From Carboxylicivirga marina (GTDB lineage: Bacteria; Bacteroidota; Bacteroidia; Bacteroidales; Marinilabiliaceae): a DNA stretch of 34,716 bases. Within the stretch, counting starts at the first letter, position 1. Each line of letters starts with the position of its first letter. Below the pieces are notes generated by a model that had not been told where the DNA came from, did no database searches, and saw only the letters and a list, made by a program, of their open reading frames with translations. Below are positions 26,018-34,548 of the stretch, piece after piece. Made by a program: the position numbers and the translations under genes. The stretch spans positions 1 to 34,716 of the forward strand of contig NZ_JAENRR010000050.1 of NCBI RefSeq assembly GCF_016612505.1. The letters are read 5' to 3'.

Positions 26018-26548
26018 ATGTCTAGTACAGTTAGTATTAAATCTAAGAAGGAATTTGAAGCTTTCTTTAAGCTTCACTATAGTGATATGGTACGGTATGC
26101 CAATAAGTTTGTATACCGTACCGATGTAGCAACTGATATCGTACAAGAAGCTTTTATTAAACTGTGGGAAGCAAGAGAGACGCTTTTGCTTACAGTGTCT
26201 GTAAAGGCCTACTTGTACAAAATTATTTACAACCTGAGTTTAAATTACATTGAGCAGATTAAGGTTCACGCGCGTCATCATGAATCAATTTATACCGACC
26301 TGATGCAATTGGAAGTGGATTATTACAAAGATGAAAAGAGTTTGCTACAGGAAGAGCGATTAGTGTTACTTCGCAAAATGCTCAAAGAATTACCCAAGAA
26401 CTGTTATGAGGTTATTGATCTTAGTCGACTTCAGGGGCTAAAAAACAAAGAAATTGCTAATAAAATGAAATTGCCATTGCGAACAGTGGAAACACGTATT
26501 TATCGATGTATTAGCAAATTAAAAGATCTCGCTCATCGGGCGGGATAA
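26018..26548 (+). CDS. ECF-type RNA polymerase sigma factor (FecI-like, Bacteroidota SusC-linked)
   Basis: 176 residues. Sigma region 2 about 14-80 (FFKLHYSDMVRYANKF, DIVQEAFIKLWE) and region 4 about 115-170 with ELPKNCYEVIDLSRLQGLKNKEIANKM and the recognition helix RTVETRIYRCISKL. No regions 1.1 or 3, as in all ECF factors. It is followed by a fecR gene and an STN-bearing susC, the standard trans-envelope signalling triad, and should drive transcription of the susC operon when released by FecR. The 8-base gap to the symporter gene in front is unusual; these sigma genes usually start their own transcript. Confidence 0.95.
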   Translation: MSSTVSIKSKKEFEAFFKLHYSDMVRYANKFVYRTDVATDIVQEAFIKLWEARETLLLTVSVKAYLYKIIYNLSLNYIEQIKVHARHHESIYTDLMQLEVDYYKDEKSLLQEERLVLLRKMLKELPKNCYEVIDLSRLQGLKNKEIANKMKLPLRTVETRIYRCISKLKDLAHRAG

Positions 26549-26621
26549 TTATTTTCAAATTTTTCATATAAATTGACGTAGTTTAGGTTTTTCAACTGTC
26601 ACTAGCATAGAACAACGACAG

Positions 26622-27605
26622 ATGAAAGAACTAAACGATATAGAATCCATTATTATTCGAAGTCTTGACAGGACAGCTTCAGAAACTGAACTGGCTGTAC
26701 TAAAAGAGTGGCTGCATAATTCGGATGAAAATAAGACCTTGTATTTTCAGATAAAGGATGTGTGGGATTCGACAGCAGATAATCAAATGCCTTCTGAAAC
26801 ATTAGCATGGAAGCAATTGCAAAGTAAATTGCCTTCAAAATCAATATTGCCTTTATGGGCAAAAGAGTTGGTGAAGGTGGCTGCTGTAGCAGTTTTGGTA
26901 GCTATTACTACATATGCCATTTTCGAAATGCCTGAAACTGTACAAAAGAACCCTAGTTATGCAACAGTTATTGTTCCCAATGGCTCACAAACAACCGTAG
27001 AATTGGCAGATGGAACTACTGTCAGATTAAACTCTGGCTCTGAGTTAAGCTACCCAAGTGTATTCGGAGAAGAACTTCGCGAGGTAACTTTAAAAGGTGA
27101 AGGATATTTTTCGGTTAAACATGATAAAGAGCACCCATTCGTGGTGTCTACAAATGATTTGGAAGTGAGGGTGCTTGGTACTGAATTTAATGTGATGGCT
27201 TATGATGATGCTGATTACATTGAAACAACTTTGGTTAAAGGAAGTGTTTCGCTGAATAAAAAGGGAGCCAGCTATCGCAATGGCGTTATTTTAAAGCCAG
27301 GGCAGAAAGCTATTTACCAAAATGGTCAGTTAGCCATTAACAAGGCCAATGTGGAGTTAGTAACCAATTGGATGAAAAAAGGATTGTATTTTCAGCGAAC
27401 TAGCCTCAAAGAGTTAGCACAAAGACTTGAGCGCTGGTATGATGTGGATATTATCCTGAGTAACGAAATGGATGATTTAACCTTTACTGGTAAATTTAGA
27501 AATAACGAAACAATATGGCAGATTCTGGATGTGATAAAAATGACGACACCAATTGATTATAAGGTAAAAGAAGATAAAATTTATATAACTCAAATAAACG
27601 AATAG
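26622..27605 (+). CDS. FecR-type anti-sigma / signal transducer
   Basis: 327 residues. Cytosolic N-terminus (1-80) that would hold the sigma factor, one membrane helix (about 83-101), a periplasmic FecR beta domain (about 115-225; TVELADGTTVRLNSGSELSYP, GEGYFSVKHD, VLGTEFNVMAY), and a C-terminal DUF4974-like secretin-type domain (about 250-327). The C-terminal part is expected to meet the STN domain of SusC. Gap of 73 bases after the sigma gene. Confidence 0.94.
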   Translation: MKELNDIESIIIRSLDRTASETELAVLKEWLHNSDENKTLYFQIKDVWDSTADNQMPSETLAWKQLQSKLPSKSILPLWAKELVKVAAVAVLVAITTYAIFEMPETVQKNPSYATVIVPNGSQTTVELADGTTVRLNSGSELSYPSVFGEELREVTLKGEGYFSVKHDKEHPFVVSTNDLEVRVLGTEFNVMAYDDADYIETTLVKGSVSLNKKGASYRNGVILKPGQKAIYQNGQLAINKANVELVTNWMKKGLYFQRTSLKELAQRLERWYDVDIILSNEMDDLTFTGKFRNNETIWQILDVIKMTTPIDYKVKEDKIYITQINE

Positions 27606-27633
27606 CCTATGATATAGGGCCATAAACAAAAAT

Positions 27634-27671
27634 GACCAGAGTGATGCGGCAACATTACTCCGGTCCGATAA
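27634..27671 (+). promoter_or_regulatory. strong hairpin between fecR and susC
   Basis: GACCAGAGTGATG (27634-27646) pairs with CATTACTCCGGTC (27653-27665): 13 positions, one A-C mismatch, one wobble, loop CGGCAA. Only ATAATTTTAAAA follows, no clean T-run. It may be a weak terminator or processing site that separates the sigma/FecR message from the transporter message. Confidence 0.5.
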
Positions 27672-27707
27672 TTTTAAAACAAGTTTAAAAGTAAATCATT
27701 CAAAAGT

Positions 27708-30700
27708 ATGAAAAAAAAATTGAATGGCATGAGGCATATTGTGTCATGTCTTAACCCAAAATTTTGGAAGATTATGAAACTGACAGTAGTTTTAATGATT
27801 TTCGGAATGGTTCAGATATCTGCGACTACCTATTCGCAGAATGTGAAACTAAACCTTAAACGCGGTCAAAATACACTGCAACATGTGTTTAATGAGATCG
27901 AAAAGCAATCTACATTTACTATTTTTTATCAGGATGACATGGTTAATCTCGATAAAGAAATCACTCAAAGTATTGAGGGGGGAGAGCTGATTGAAGTGCT
28001 TGATTTGGCACTGCAAGGAACAGGCTTGACCTATAAAATTAATGAGAAAATCATCATTATTTTAGAAGAACAAAACTCTCGTGCCATACAGCAGGATGTG
28101 AGCATAACGGTAAAAGGTAAAGTGATAGGCCTTGATGGTGAGGCTTTACCTGGAGTTAATGTTTTTATCGAAGGAACCACGACTGGTACCATTACCAATA
28201 TCGATGGGGAGTATGAATTAACGGTTGCTGATGGTAATAATATCGTCTACTCTTTTATTGGCTTCGAAACCCAGGTTATCGCGGTTAACGGGCGCTCTCA
28301 AATTGACATTACGCTTGTTGAAGAGTCAATTGGGTTAAATGAGGTTGTAGCCATTGGTTATGGCGTTCAGAAAAAGAGTGATTTAACAGGTGCTGTGGCA
28401 AGTGTTAAAAGCGATAAACTGACAAAGGTAGCTGTTTCTAACCCGGCAGAAGCACTGCAGGGACGTATGGCTGGTGTTAGTATTACTGCCATTGGCGGTG
28501 GTCCGGGAGCCGGTATGGATATCAAAATTCGTGGCGCCAGTACTTTAAATGATAATGATCCATTGGTCATTATTGACAATGTACCAGGTAGTATGTATAT
28601 GCTTAATCCTGCAGATATTGAGTCTATTGAGGTATTGAAAGATGGAGCTGCAGCGGCTATTTATGGTACAGAGGCTGCCAATGGTGTTATTTTAATTACT
28701 ACCAAAAAAGGTAAAGAAGGAAAGCTTAGTGTTGATGTATCGGCTAAATGGGCCAGCCAGGTGCAAACTTCACAGCTGGATATGGCAAATTCTGAGCAGT
28801 ACATGCAAATTGCTAATGCTATGTATGATAATAATCCGGACGAAGATAAGCCGAAGTATTTGACAGAGCCATATTACTATAATACAGACTGGTTAGGCGC
28901 GGTTTTTCGTAATGCTCCTATGCAGGAATATAATGTAAATTTCAAAGGCGGTACAGAGCATGCACAATATTATGTTTCTGCTGGTTGGTTAGATCAGGAA
29001 GGAACTATTATTGGTACTAACTTTCAAAAAGCAAACCTACGCTCCAAAATTGATTTCTCAGGCGAGTGGTTAAAAGGAGGTATTAATATTAGTTACAACG
29101 AAACAGAACAGGATCAAATGTCATTGAGCATCAAGGAAACGTATGAATTCTTGCCAATGGTACCTGTTTACGACGATTCAAGAGAAAGTGGTTTTGGTTA
29201 CCCGAATACCGATGAATTAGGTATGCCAGCTAATAATAATCCTGTTGGTCGTGAGCATTATGTTGATAGTCAGTATCGCGATGAGTATTTGTCAGCTAAT
29301 GGTTATCTGACCTTTGATATCATGAAAGGTTTAAATTTTCGTTTTGAGGCAGGTTTGAATAATAGTAACCGTCATTCATTCTCACACAACCCTTCTTATA
29401 ATATCAACGATAAGGAAGAGGTGTTTTACCCATCTGTTTACGAATGGAGATATAATTGGCGTGAAATTAACATCAATAACATTCTTACCTACGACAGAAC
29501 AATTGGTAAGCATAAAATTGGTTTGATGGCTGGTTATGTGACGAAAAAAACAACCACTGATTATGTTGATGCCAGTATTACTGGTTTTAAAAATGAGTAC
29601 AGTGCAGAACTAAATGAAGATGGTGATGCCGTATTAGTGACCGATGAAGTAGCTACTGGCTTCCTCGATGAAATGTTTAATACCATTAACGCTGGTATGG
29701 ATGGAACAAAGGATGTTGGTGGCACCAGAACGGAATATACACGTGCATCGGTTATCGGACGTCTGAATTACTCTTACAACGATCGCTATTTGCTACAGGC
29801 CACTGTTCGACGTGATGGTTCATCTAAATTCGGACCTGATTCACGTTATGGTACTTTCCCTTCTGTAGCATTGGGTTGGAGAATGTCAGAAGAAGGCTTT
29901 ATGCAGGATATAGAGTTTTTAAGCAACCTTAAGTTACGTGGTAGTTATGGTATCCTTGGTAACGAGGGAAGTCTAGGATTGTACCGCTACTTGCCATTAA
30001 TGAGTAGTTACACATATGAGTTTGGTGCTTATTCAAAAGGACGCGGAGAATCAGTTTGGACTGGTACCATTTCTCGCGACCTTGAAAATCGTGAGTACCG
30101 GTGGGAAAAAACAGCGACAATGAATATTGGTGTCGACTTTGGTTTCTTCAATAATAAATTATCAGGTGGTTTAAACTACTACGATAATAAAACAAGTGAT
30201 ATGTTGGTTAATAAGCCGATACCTCCATCGGCAGGACTACGAACGCCTACAGTTAACTTTGGTGAAATGGTCAACAGTGGAGTAGAGCTGGAACTGAATT
30301 ACCAAAACAGTCTTGGAGAATTCAATTACTCACTATTTGGTTCGTTGAGTACAACGAAGAATGAAGTGACTAAAATGGGTAGTGAAGACGAGAGTATTGC
30401 AGGTGCTGCCTTGAATTATTCTGAGCATTTTGCACACCAAACAAAGGTTGGTTATGCCTTAGGTTCATACTGGTTGTATCAAATGGGTGGTATTTTCCAA
30501 AATGATGGCGAAGTACAGGCTCATACCAATAGTGAAGGAACTGTCATTCAGCCGGATGCCAAGCCCGGTGATATTCGATTTAAAGACATAGATGATGACG
30601 GAAAATTAACTCCTGATGATAAAGCTTTCAGCGGGGTTGGTATACCTAAGTATAACTTTAGTTTTAGTATTGATGCCTCATACAAGTCATTTGACCTGTC

Positions 30701-31139
30701 GGTATTAATGCATGGTGCCGGAGGTCATAAGATTTACAATGGTAACCGTTATTACTATGAGTCAATGCGTACTAATCGTAATATGTTTGCTTCGACTTTA
30801 AATGCCTGGTCTCCAGATAATACCAATACTAACATACCAAGAGCTGTTATTGGTGACCCAAGTCAGAATAGCCGTGAGTCAACGCGCTTTCTTGAAGATG
30901 GTGACTTTATGAGAATTAAGAATATTCAGTTAGGCTATACGGTGCCTTCTTCTCTAACTCAGCGTATTAAAATTAATAAGGCCAGAGTTTATGTGAGTGG
31001 GCAGAACTTATTTACGTTCACTAAATACTCAGGTCAGGATCCTGAGATTGGAAGAAGTGATGTGTGGAGTCCTGGGCTTGATACAGCCTTATACCCAATT
31101 TCGAAAATGTACATCGTAGGTGTGCAATTGAGTTTCTAA
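27708..31139 (+). CDS. SusC/RagA-type TonB-linked outer-membrane transporter with STN signalling domain
   Basis: 1143 residues. Signal region about 1-43 (hydrophobic KLTVVLMIFGMVQISA after a long basic head), then an STN secretin/TonB short N-terminal domain (about 53-118; NEIEKQSTFTIFYQDD), a carboxypeptidase-regulatory-like domain (about 131-205; GKVIGLDGEALPGVNVFIEG), the SusC entry LNEVVAIGYGVQKK, a TonB plug (to about 340; YGTEAANGVILITTKKG), and a 22-strand barrel ending VGVQLSF. Energised by TonB, it takes up substrate delivered by SusD. The STN domain signals to FecR, so the transporter also acts as sensor. Substrate unknown; no degradative enzyme is linked. Confidence 0.96.
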   Translation: MKKKLNGMRHIVSCLNPKFWKIMKLTVVLMIFGMVQISATTYSQNVKLNLKRGQNTLQHVFNEIEKQSTFTIFYQDDMVNLDKEITQSIEGGELIEVLDLALQGTGLTYKINEKIIIILEEQNSRAIQQDVSITVKGKVIGLDGEALPGVNVFIEGTTTGTITNIDGEYELTVADGNNIVYSFIGFETQVIAVNGRSQIDITLVEESIGLNEVVAIGYGVQKKSDLTGAVASVKSDKLTKVAVSNPAEALQGRMAGVSITAIGGGPGAGMDIKIRGASTLNDNDPLVIIDNVPGSMYMLNPADIESIEVLKDGAAAAIYGTEAANGVILITTKKGKEGKLSVDVSAKWASQVQTSQLDMANSEQYMQIANAMYDNNPDEDKPKYLTEPYYYNTDWLGAVFRNAPMQEYNVNFKGGTEHAQYYVSAGWLDQEGTIIGTNFQKANLRSKIDFSGEWLKGGINISYNETEQDQMSLSIKETYEFLPMVPVYDDSRESGFGYPNTDELGMPANNNPVGREHYVDSQYRDEYLSANGYLTFDIMKGLNFRFEAGLNNSNRHSFSHNPSYNINDKEEVFYPSVYEWRYNWREININNILTYDRTIGKHKIGLMAGYVTKKTTTDYVDASITGFKNEYSAELNEDGDAVLVTDEVATGFLDEMFNTINAGMDGTKDVGGTRTEYTRASVIGRLNYSYNDRYLLQATVRRDGSSKFGPDSRYGTFPSVALGWRMSEEGFMQDIEFLSNLKLRGSYGILGNEGSLGLYRYLPLMSSYTYEFGAYSKGRGESVWTGTISRDLENREYRWEKTATMNIGVDFGFFNNKLSGGLNYYDNKTSDMLVNKPIPPSAGLRTPTVNFGEMVNSGVELELNYQNSLGEFNYSLFGSLSTTKNEVTKMGSEDESIAGAALNYSEHFAHQTKVGYALGSYWLYQMGGIFQNDGEVQAHTNSEGTVIQPDAKPGDIRFKDIDDDGKLTPDDKAFSGVGIPKYNFSFSIDASYKSFDLSVLMHGAGGHKIYNGNRYYYESMRTNRNMFASTLNAWSPDNTNTNIPRAVIGDPSQNSRESTRFLEDGDFMRIKNIQLGYTVPSSLTQRIKINKARVYVSGQNLFTFTKYSGQDPEIGRSDVWSPGLDTALYPISKMYIVGVQLSF

Positions 31140-31158
31140 CCCCCAAAAGAATAATACA

Positions 31159-32658
31159 ATGAAGAAATATATAATTATTTGCTTATTAGCAATTATACCA
31201 TTCACCTGGGGATGTGAGGATGATTTCCTGACAACAACACCAGATGATCAACTTACTGTTGAGGCTTTTTATCGTAATGTAACAGATGCCGAGGCAGCCT
31301 TAGCTACAGTCTACGCGCAGATTGGTGCTGGCGATCGTTGGAATGTAACAGAGGTAAACTTTGTGGTGGAGCATTTTCGTTCTGACATGTGTATGCCTGG
31401 TCCTGACCGATATGCCGACTGGACAGCTATTTCAACATTTACTAATACCGCAGGTAACTCTCGTTCGACAACCTATTGGTGGGATGCTTATCGTGGCTTA
31501 AACCATGCTAATCAAGTAATCGAGAAGGTAGGCGAAATGACAGATGATAAAATCACACCTGAAGAGCGTGCGCATATCGTTGCTGAAGCAAAGTTTCTAA
31601 GAGGCTTTTTGCATTTCCGGGTATTGAATAACTGGGATCAAGTGATTCTTCAGGATGCAGCTCCTACTAGTGAAGAGGATTTAGCTAAACCTTTGAGCGA
31701 TCGAGCTGCTGTGTGGGCTTTGGTTGAGCAGGATTTTAAAGATGCAGCAGCTGTTTTGCCGGCTTCATATGATAATTCAAATGTAGGACGTGCTACCAGG
31801 GGTGCTGCTATTGGGTATTTAGGTAAAGCCTACCTGCATCAGGCCAAATTTACCGAAGCGGCTGCCGAACTTAAGAAGTTGGTTGTTGATGGTGTTGGAA
31901 GTTATGAGTTGGTAAGTAATTTCATGAGTAACTTCGATGGCTCTAATGAAAACAATAAGGAATCTGTCTTTGAAATTCAATATTCTTCAGTGCGCTCAAA
32001 TGGCCGTCATATTGGACATGTAACTGGTAAATTCACGTCAGCACCTGAAACAGGTGGATGGGGAAATATTGAGGCGACACAGAACATGGTATCTGAGTTT
32101 AAATCTGAAGGAATGATTGCTAATACTGGCAAATATGATTCACGTTTATATGCTACCTTGTTTTTTGATGATGCTGATGTTGATGTCTTCGGCCAGAGTT
32201 TTGAGGATGTTTTCGGTACTGGTTCTGACAGGGCAATTTATCGCAAATTTACCTTAAGCGATATTGTAGAAAGTGATAATGCTGCCTGGTATTCGTCGCA
32301 AAATGTGCCTGTTATGCGCTATGCTGATGTGTTGTTGATGTATGCTGAAGCTTTAAACGAAACTGGTACTGCAGATGCGGCTAAACCATTTATTGATGAA
32401 GTAAGACAACGTGCTGATATGCCTGCATTGCCTGCTGGTTTATCAAAGGATGACATGCGTAATCGTATTATGCACGAAAGAGCTGTTGAATTAGCTTACG
32501 AAGGACACCGCTTCTTCGATTTACGTCGATGGGGAACATCTATTCTTGAAAATAAAATGCAGAATAGTGGTAAACCGGGAGCTGATAATTTCAATCTGAG
32601 CTCACATGCCTTTTTCCCAATTCCAGAGGCAGAAACAAATACCAATGGAGCTTTATAA
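31159..32658 (+). CDS. SusD/RagB-type surface lipoprotein
   Basis: 499 residues. Lipoprotein signal with lipobox TWGC (Cys19). Helical TPR-like SusD fold: N-terminal DDFLTTTPDDQLT, FLRGFLHFRVLNNWD (about 151-165), and the C-terminal RNRIMHERAVELAYEGHRFFDLRRWG (about 435-460), all diagnostic of RagB/SusD. It forms the substrate-binding lid of the SusC pore. 19 bases after the susC stop. Confidence 0.96.
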   Translation: MKKYIIICLLAIIPFTWGCEDDFLTTTPDDQLTVEAFYRNVTDAEAALATVYAQIGAGDRWNVTEVNFVVEHFRSDMCMPGPDRYADWTAISTFTNTAGNSRSTTYWWDAYRGLNHANQVIEKVGEMTDDKITPEERAHIVAEAKFLRGFLHFRVLNNWDQVILQDAAPTSEEDLAKPLSDRAAVWALVEQDFKDAAAVLPASYDNSNVGRATRGAAIGYLGKAYLHQAKFTEAAAELKKLVVDGVGSYELVSNFMSNFDGSNENNKESVFEIQYSSVRSNGRHIGHVTGKFTSAPETGGWGNIEATQNMVSEFKSEGMIANTGKYDSRLYATLFFDDADVDVFGQSFEDVFGTGSDRAIYRKFTLSDIVESDNAAWYSSQNVPVMRYADVLLMYAEALNETGTADAAKPFIDEVRQRADMPALPAGLSKDDMRNRIMHERAVELAYEGHRFFDLRRWGTSILENKMQNSGKPGADNFNLSSHAFFPIPEAETNTNGAL

Positions 32659-32671
32659 GCATTAATAATCA

Positions 32672-32692
32672 GGAGCCACACAAGGTGGCTCC
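32672..32692 (+). promoter_or_regulatory. perfect hairpin between susD and the third lipoprotein gene
   Basis: GGAGCCAC (32672-32679) and GTGGCTCC (32685-32692) pair exactly around ACAAG. No T-run follows (GTCTAAAATG), so it is more likely an RNA-stability or processing element than a terminator. Confidence 0.6.
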
Positions 32693-32708
32693 GTCTAAAA
32701 TGTAAACT

Positions 32709-33536
32709 ATGAAGACGTTTAAAAAATCTATATACCTGTTACTTATTTTGCCCTTATTTGCGTCATGCGAAGTAGACGGCTTATTTGATATTGAGCAGGA
32801 ATCAACAGTAATACAGCTTGATCAGGAAAAGTATGCAGCTAACTTTTTAGTGGTAGATGGTGAAGTGACAGAAACGCAAGATGAAATAGAGTTTGTTACT
32901 TTCGGAAAGAAACTATCTTATGATGTTAAAATTAACATCGCAATTGATCAGACAGAAACAACTGCTAGTCCTGATATGTATGAACTCGTGTCGACAACTA
33001 TTACATTGCCGGCTAATAGTTCAAGGGTGGCATTGCCTATTACATACAATACAGAGTCATTACCTAATGGAGAGTCAGTAAAAATTGTATTCAAAATCGA
33101 AAGTGTCGATAACAATCTGCGCTTACATCCTAAACCATCCGTTATAACCATACAGAAAGCACAATTTGATATTGCGCAATTTATTGGTAAATACGATTAT
33201 ATGGCTGATGGTTGGTCGCGTGATTATGGTGAATTAAGAAGAACTGATGATCCTTTTGTATATGAGATGTACGGTTTCTGGGGTGTTGAAAGATGGATGC
33301 CTTGTAATCTTGATATTTCAAACCCTGAGGCCATTAAGTTATATTTTCCCAAAGGGGATTTATTAGATCCGGGTTGGGATGATAAAGGAGCCTGGTGGTT
33401 TGCTCGTGATTGTATTGGAGTTTTGGATTATGAGAATTCTCTAATCGACTACATTCAATTCGATTATGTTACAGATGACGACACAACTGGTTCATTTCCA
33501 TGGTGCGAAGAAACCTGCCAAATGGTAAGAAAATAA
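32709..33536 (+). CDS. surface lipoprotein of the SusCD locus (Calx-beta/DUF4843-like N-domain, unrecognised C-domain)
   Basis: 275 residues. Lipoprotein signal ending LFASC (Cys20). Residues about 35-155 look like the Ig/Calx-beta-type N-domains of SusE-position lipoproteins (SYDVKINIAIDQTETTASPDMY, TITLPANSSRVALPI), similar in style to DUF4843/DUF1735 proteins. The C-terminal ~110 residues (IGKYDYMADGWSRDYGELRRTDD onward) are rich in Trp and Asp and have four cysteines (C199, C235, C266, C270); I do not recognise this part. Position after susD suggests a substrate-binding surface protein. A near-palindrome and a terminator follow. Confidence 0.75.
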   Translation: MKTFKKSIYLLLILPLFASCEVDGLFDIEQESTVIQLDQEKYAANFLVVDGEVTETQDEIEFVTFGKKLSYDVKINIAIDQTETTASPDMYELVSTTITLPANSSRVALPITYNTESLPNGESVKIVFKIESVDNNLRLHPKPSVITIQKAQFDIAQFIGKYDYMADGWSRDYGELRRTDDPFVYEMYGFWGVERWMPCNLDISNPEAIKLYFPKGDLLDPGWDDKGAWWFARDCIGVLDYENSLIDYIQFDYVTDDDTTGSFPWCEETCQMVRK

Positions 33537-33540
33537 TATA

Positions 33541-33560
33541 ATCTGAGTTTAAACTTAGAT
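33541..33560. repeat. 20-base near-perfect palindrome after the lipoprotein gene
   Basis: Four bases after the stop: ATCTGAGTTTAAACTTAGAT is self-complementary except for one G-T wobble pair, with no loop. It is followed after 33 bases by a terminator. Confidence 0.55.
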
Positions 33561-33592
33561 TAAAAGCGTGTGATTTGGATTTATTATTTGAT

Positions 33593-33624
33593 GCGGGCCC
33601 GCAAAGGTGGGCTCGTTTCATTTT
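33593..33624 (+). terminator. terminator of the SusCD operon
   Basis: CGGGCCC (33594-33600) pairs with GGGCTCG (33609-33615) with one wobble, loop GCAAAGGT, then TTTCATTTT. It separates the sus operon from the lysO pair. Confidence 0.65.
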
Positions 33625-33652
33625 AATCAATGAATATACTATTTTTGAGGTC

Positions 33653-33940
33653 ATGACTTCATACATTGTTATTGCTTTGTTTGCAATTGGTATTGGTATT
33701 GGTTGGCTCATGCAATCAAAAGAAAGAGCACGTAAAGGCATCGATACTGCTGTTACCTGGTCGGTTTACCTCTTGCTATTTCTGTTGGGCATATCTGTAG
33801 GTACCAATGATGAGATTATTAATAACTTCTCACGCATTGGATACAAGGCCTTTTGGTTAACATTTGGTGCTGTTTTTGGTAGTATTCTTTTAGCCATGCT
33901 GGTTTATCGCTTCTTTTTTAAAACCCAAAACGAAAAATAG
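33653..33940 (+). CDS. LysO-type lysine exporter, N-terminal half
   Basis: 95 residues from the ATG at 33653. The frame is open back to 33575, but that would place the N-terminus inside the terminator hairpin, so the later ATG is chosen. Three membrane segments: TSYIVIALFAIGIGIGW, SVYLLLFLLGISVG and AFWLTFGAVFGSILLAMLVY. LLFLLGISVGTND matches the N-terminal part of the DUF340/LysO family. The next gene supplies the rest after a 2-base gap; 95 plus 201 residues equals about the 299 of E. coli LysO (YbjE). Confidence 0.82.
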   Translation: MTSYIVIALFAIGIGIGWLMQSKERARKGIDTAVTWSVYLLLFLLGISVGTNDEIINNFSRIGYKAFWLTFGAVFGSILLAMLVYRFFFKTQNEK

Positions 33941-33942
33941 CG

Positions 33943-34548
33943 ATGAAAGGAAGTTTAGTAATTCTTGCCTTTTTTACTGTGGGCTTAATAGGAGGTATTT
34001 ACAGTGTTTTTCCCGATTGGCTGCTCAATGAAGATTTAACAACTTACGCCTTATTCGTTTTAATGTTTTTAGTCGGTATCAGTATTGGGAGCGACAAAAA
34101 TGCTTTTTACGTTTTGCGAAAGCTTAATTTTAAGGTTGTGTTAGTGCCGTTAACAGTAGTGGTTGGAAGCCTGGTGGGTACTTCACTCATATCTATTTTA
34201 TTAAGCGATATTAATGCTAAAGAAGCAATGGCTGTAGGAGCAGGCTTTGGATACTATTCGCTCTCCAGTATTTTCATTGGTCAAATGCATAGTCAGGAAC
34301 TGGGTGTCATTGCCTTACTCTCAAATATCTTCAGAGAAATCATTACTTTGTTGGCTGTTCCTATTCTGGTTAAATACTTTGGTAAATTGGCAGGTATTGC
34401 CACCGGAGGAGCCACTGCCATGGATACGACTTTACCAATAATCGTTAAGTATACCGGTAAAGAGTACGGTATTATTGCCATATTTAGTGGCATCATTTTA
34501 ACCATTTTGGTGCCAGTCTTGGTCACAATGATTCTGGAGTTTTTATAA
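33943..34548 (+). CDS. lysO: LysO-type lysine exporter, C-terminal half
   Basis: 201 residues, five to six membrane helices. It opens with another LMFLVGISIGSD (the twin of the segment in the preceding protein, reflecting the internal repeat of the family) and contains the conserved AVGAGFGYYSLSSIFIG (about 93-109), IFREIITLL, and GGATAMDTTLPII (about 153-165), all LysO/DUF340 marks. In E. coli LysO exports L-lysine and toxic analogues. The two halves probably pair in the membrane. A split arrangement is known in several phyla. No lysine riboswitch was found upstream. No regulator adjoins it. Confidence 0.88.
   Translation: MKGSLVILAFFTVGLIGGIYSVFPDWLLNEDLTTYALFVLMFLVGISIGSDKNAFYVLRKLNFKVVLVPLTVVVGSLVGTSLISILLSDINAKEAMAVGAGFGYYSLSSIFIGQMHSQELGVIALLSNIFREIITLLAVPILVKYFGKLAGIATGGATAMDTTLPIIVKYTGKEYGIIAIFSGIILTILVPVLVTMILEFL

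Noticed and set aside
33575-33652. Extended N-terminus for the first LysO half
   Set aside because: The added 26 residues are encoded by the terminator hairpin and have no similarity to the family.
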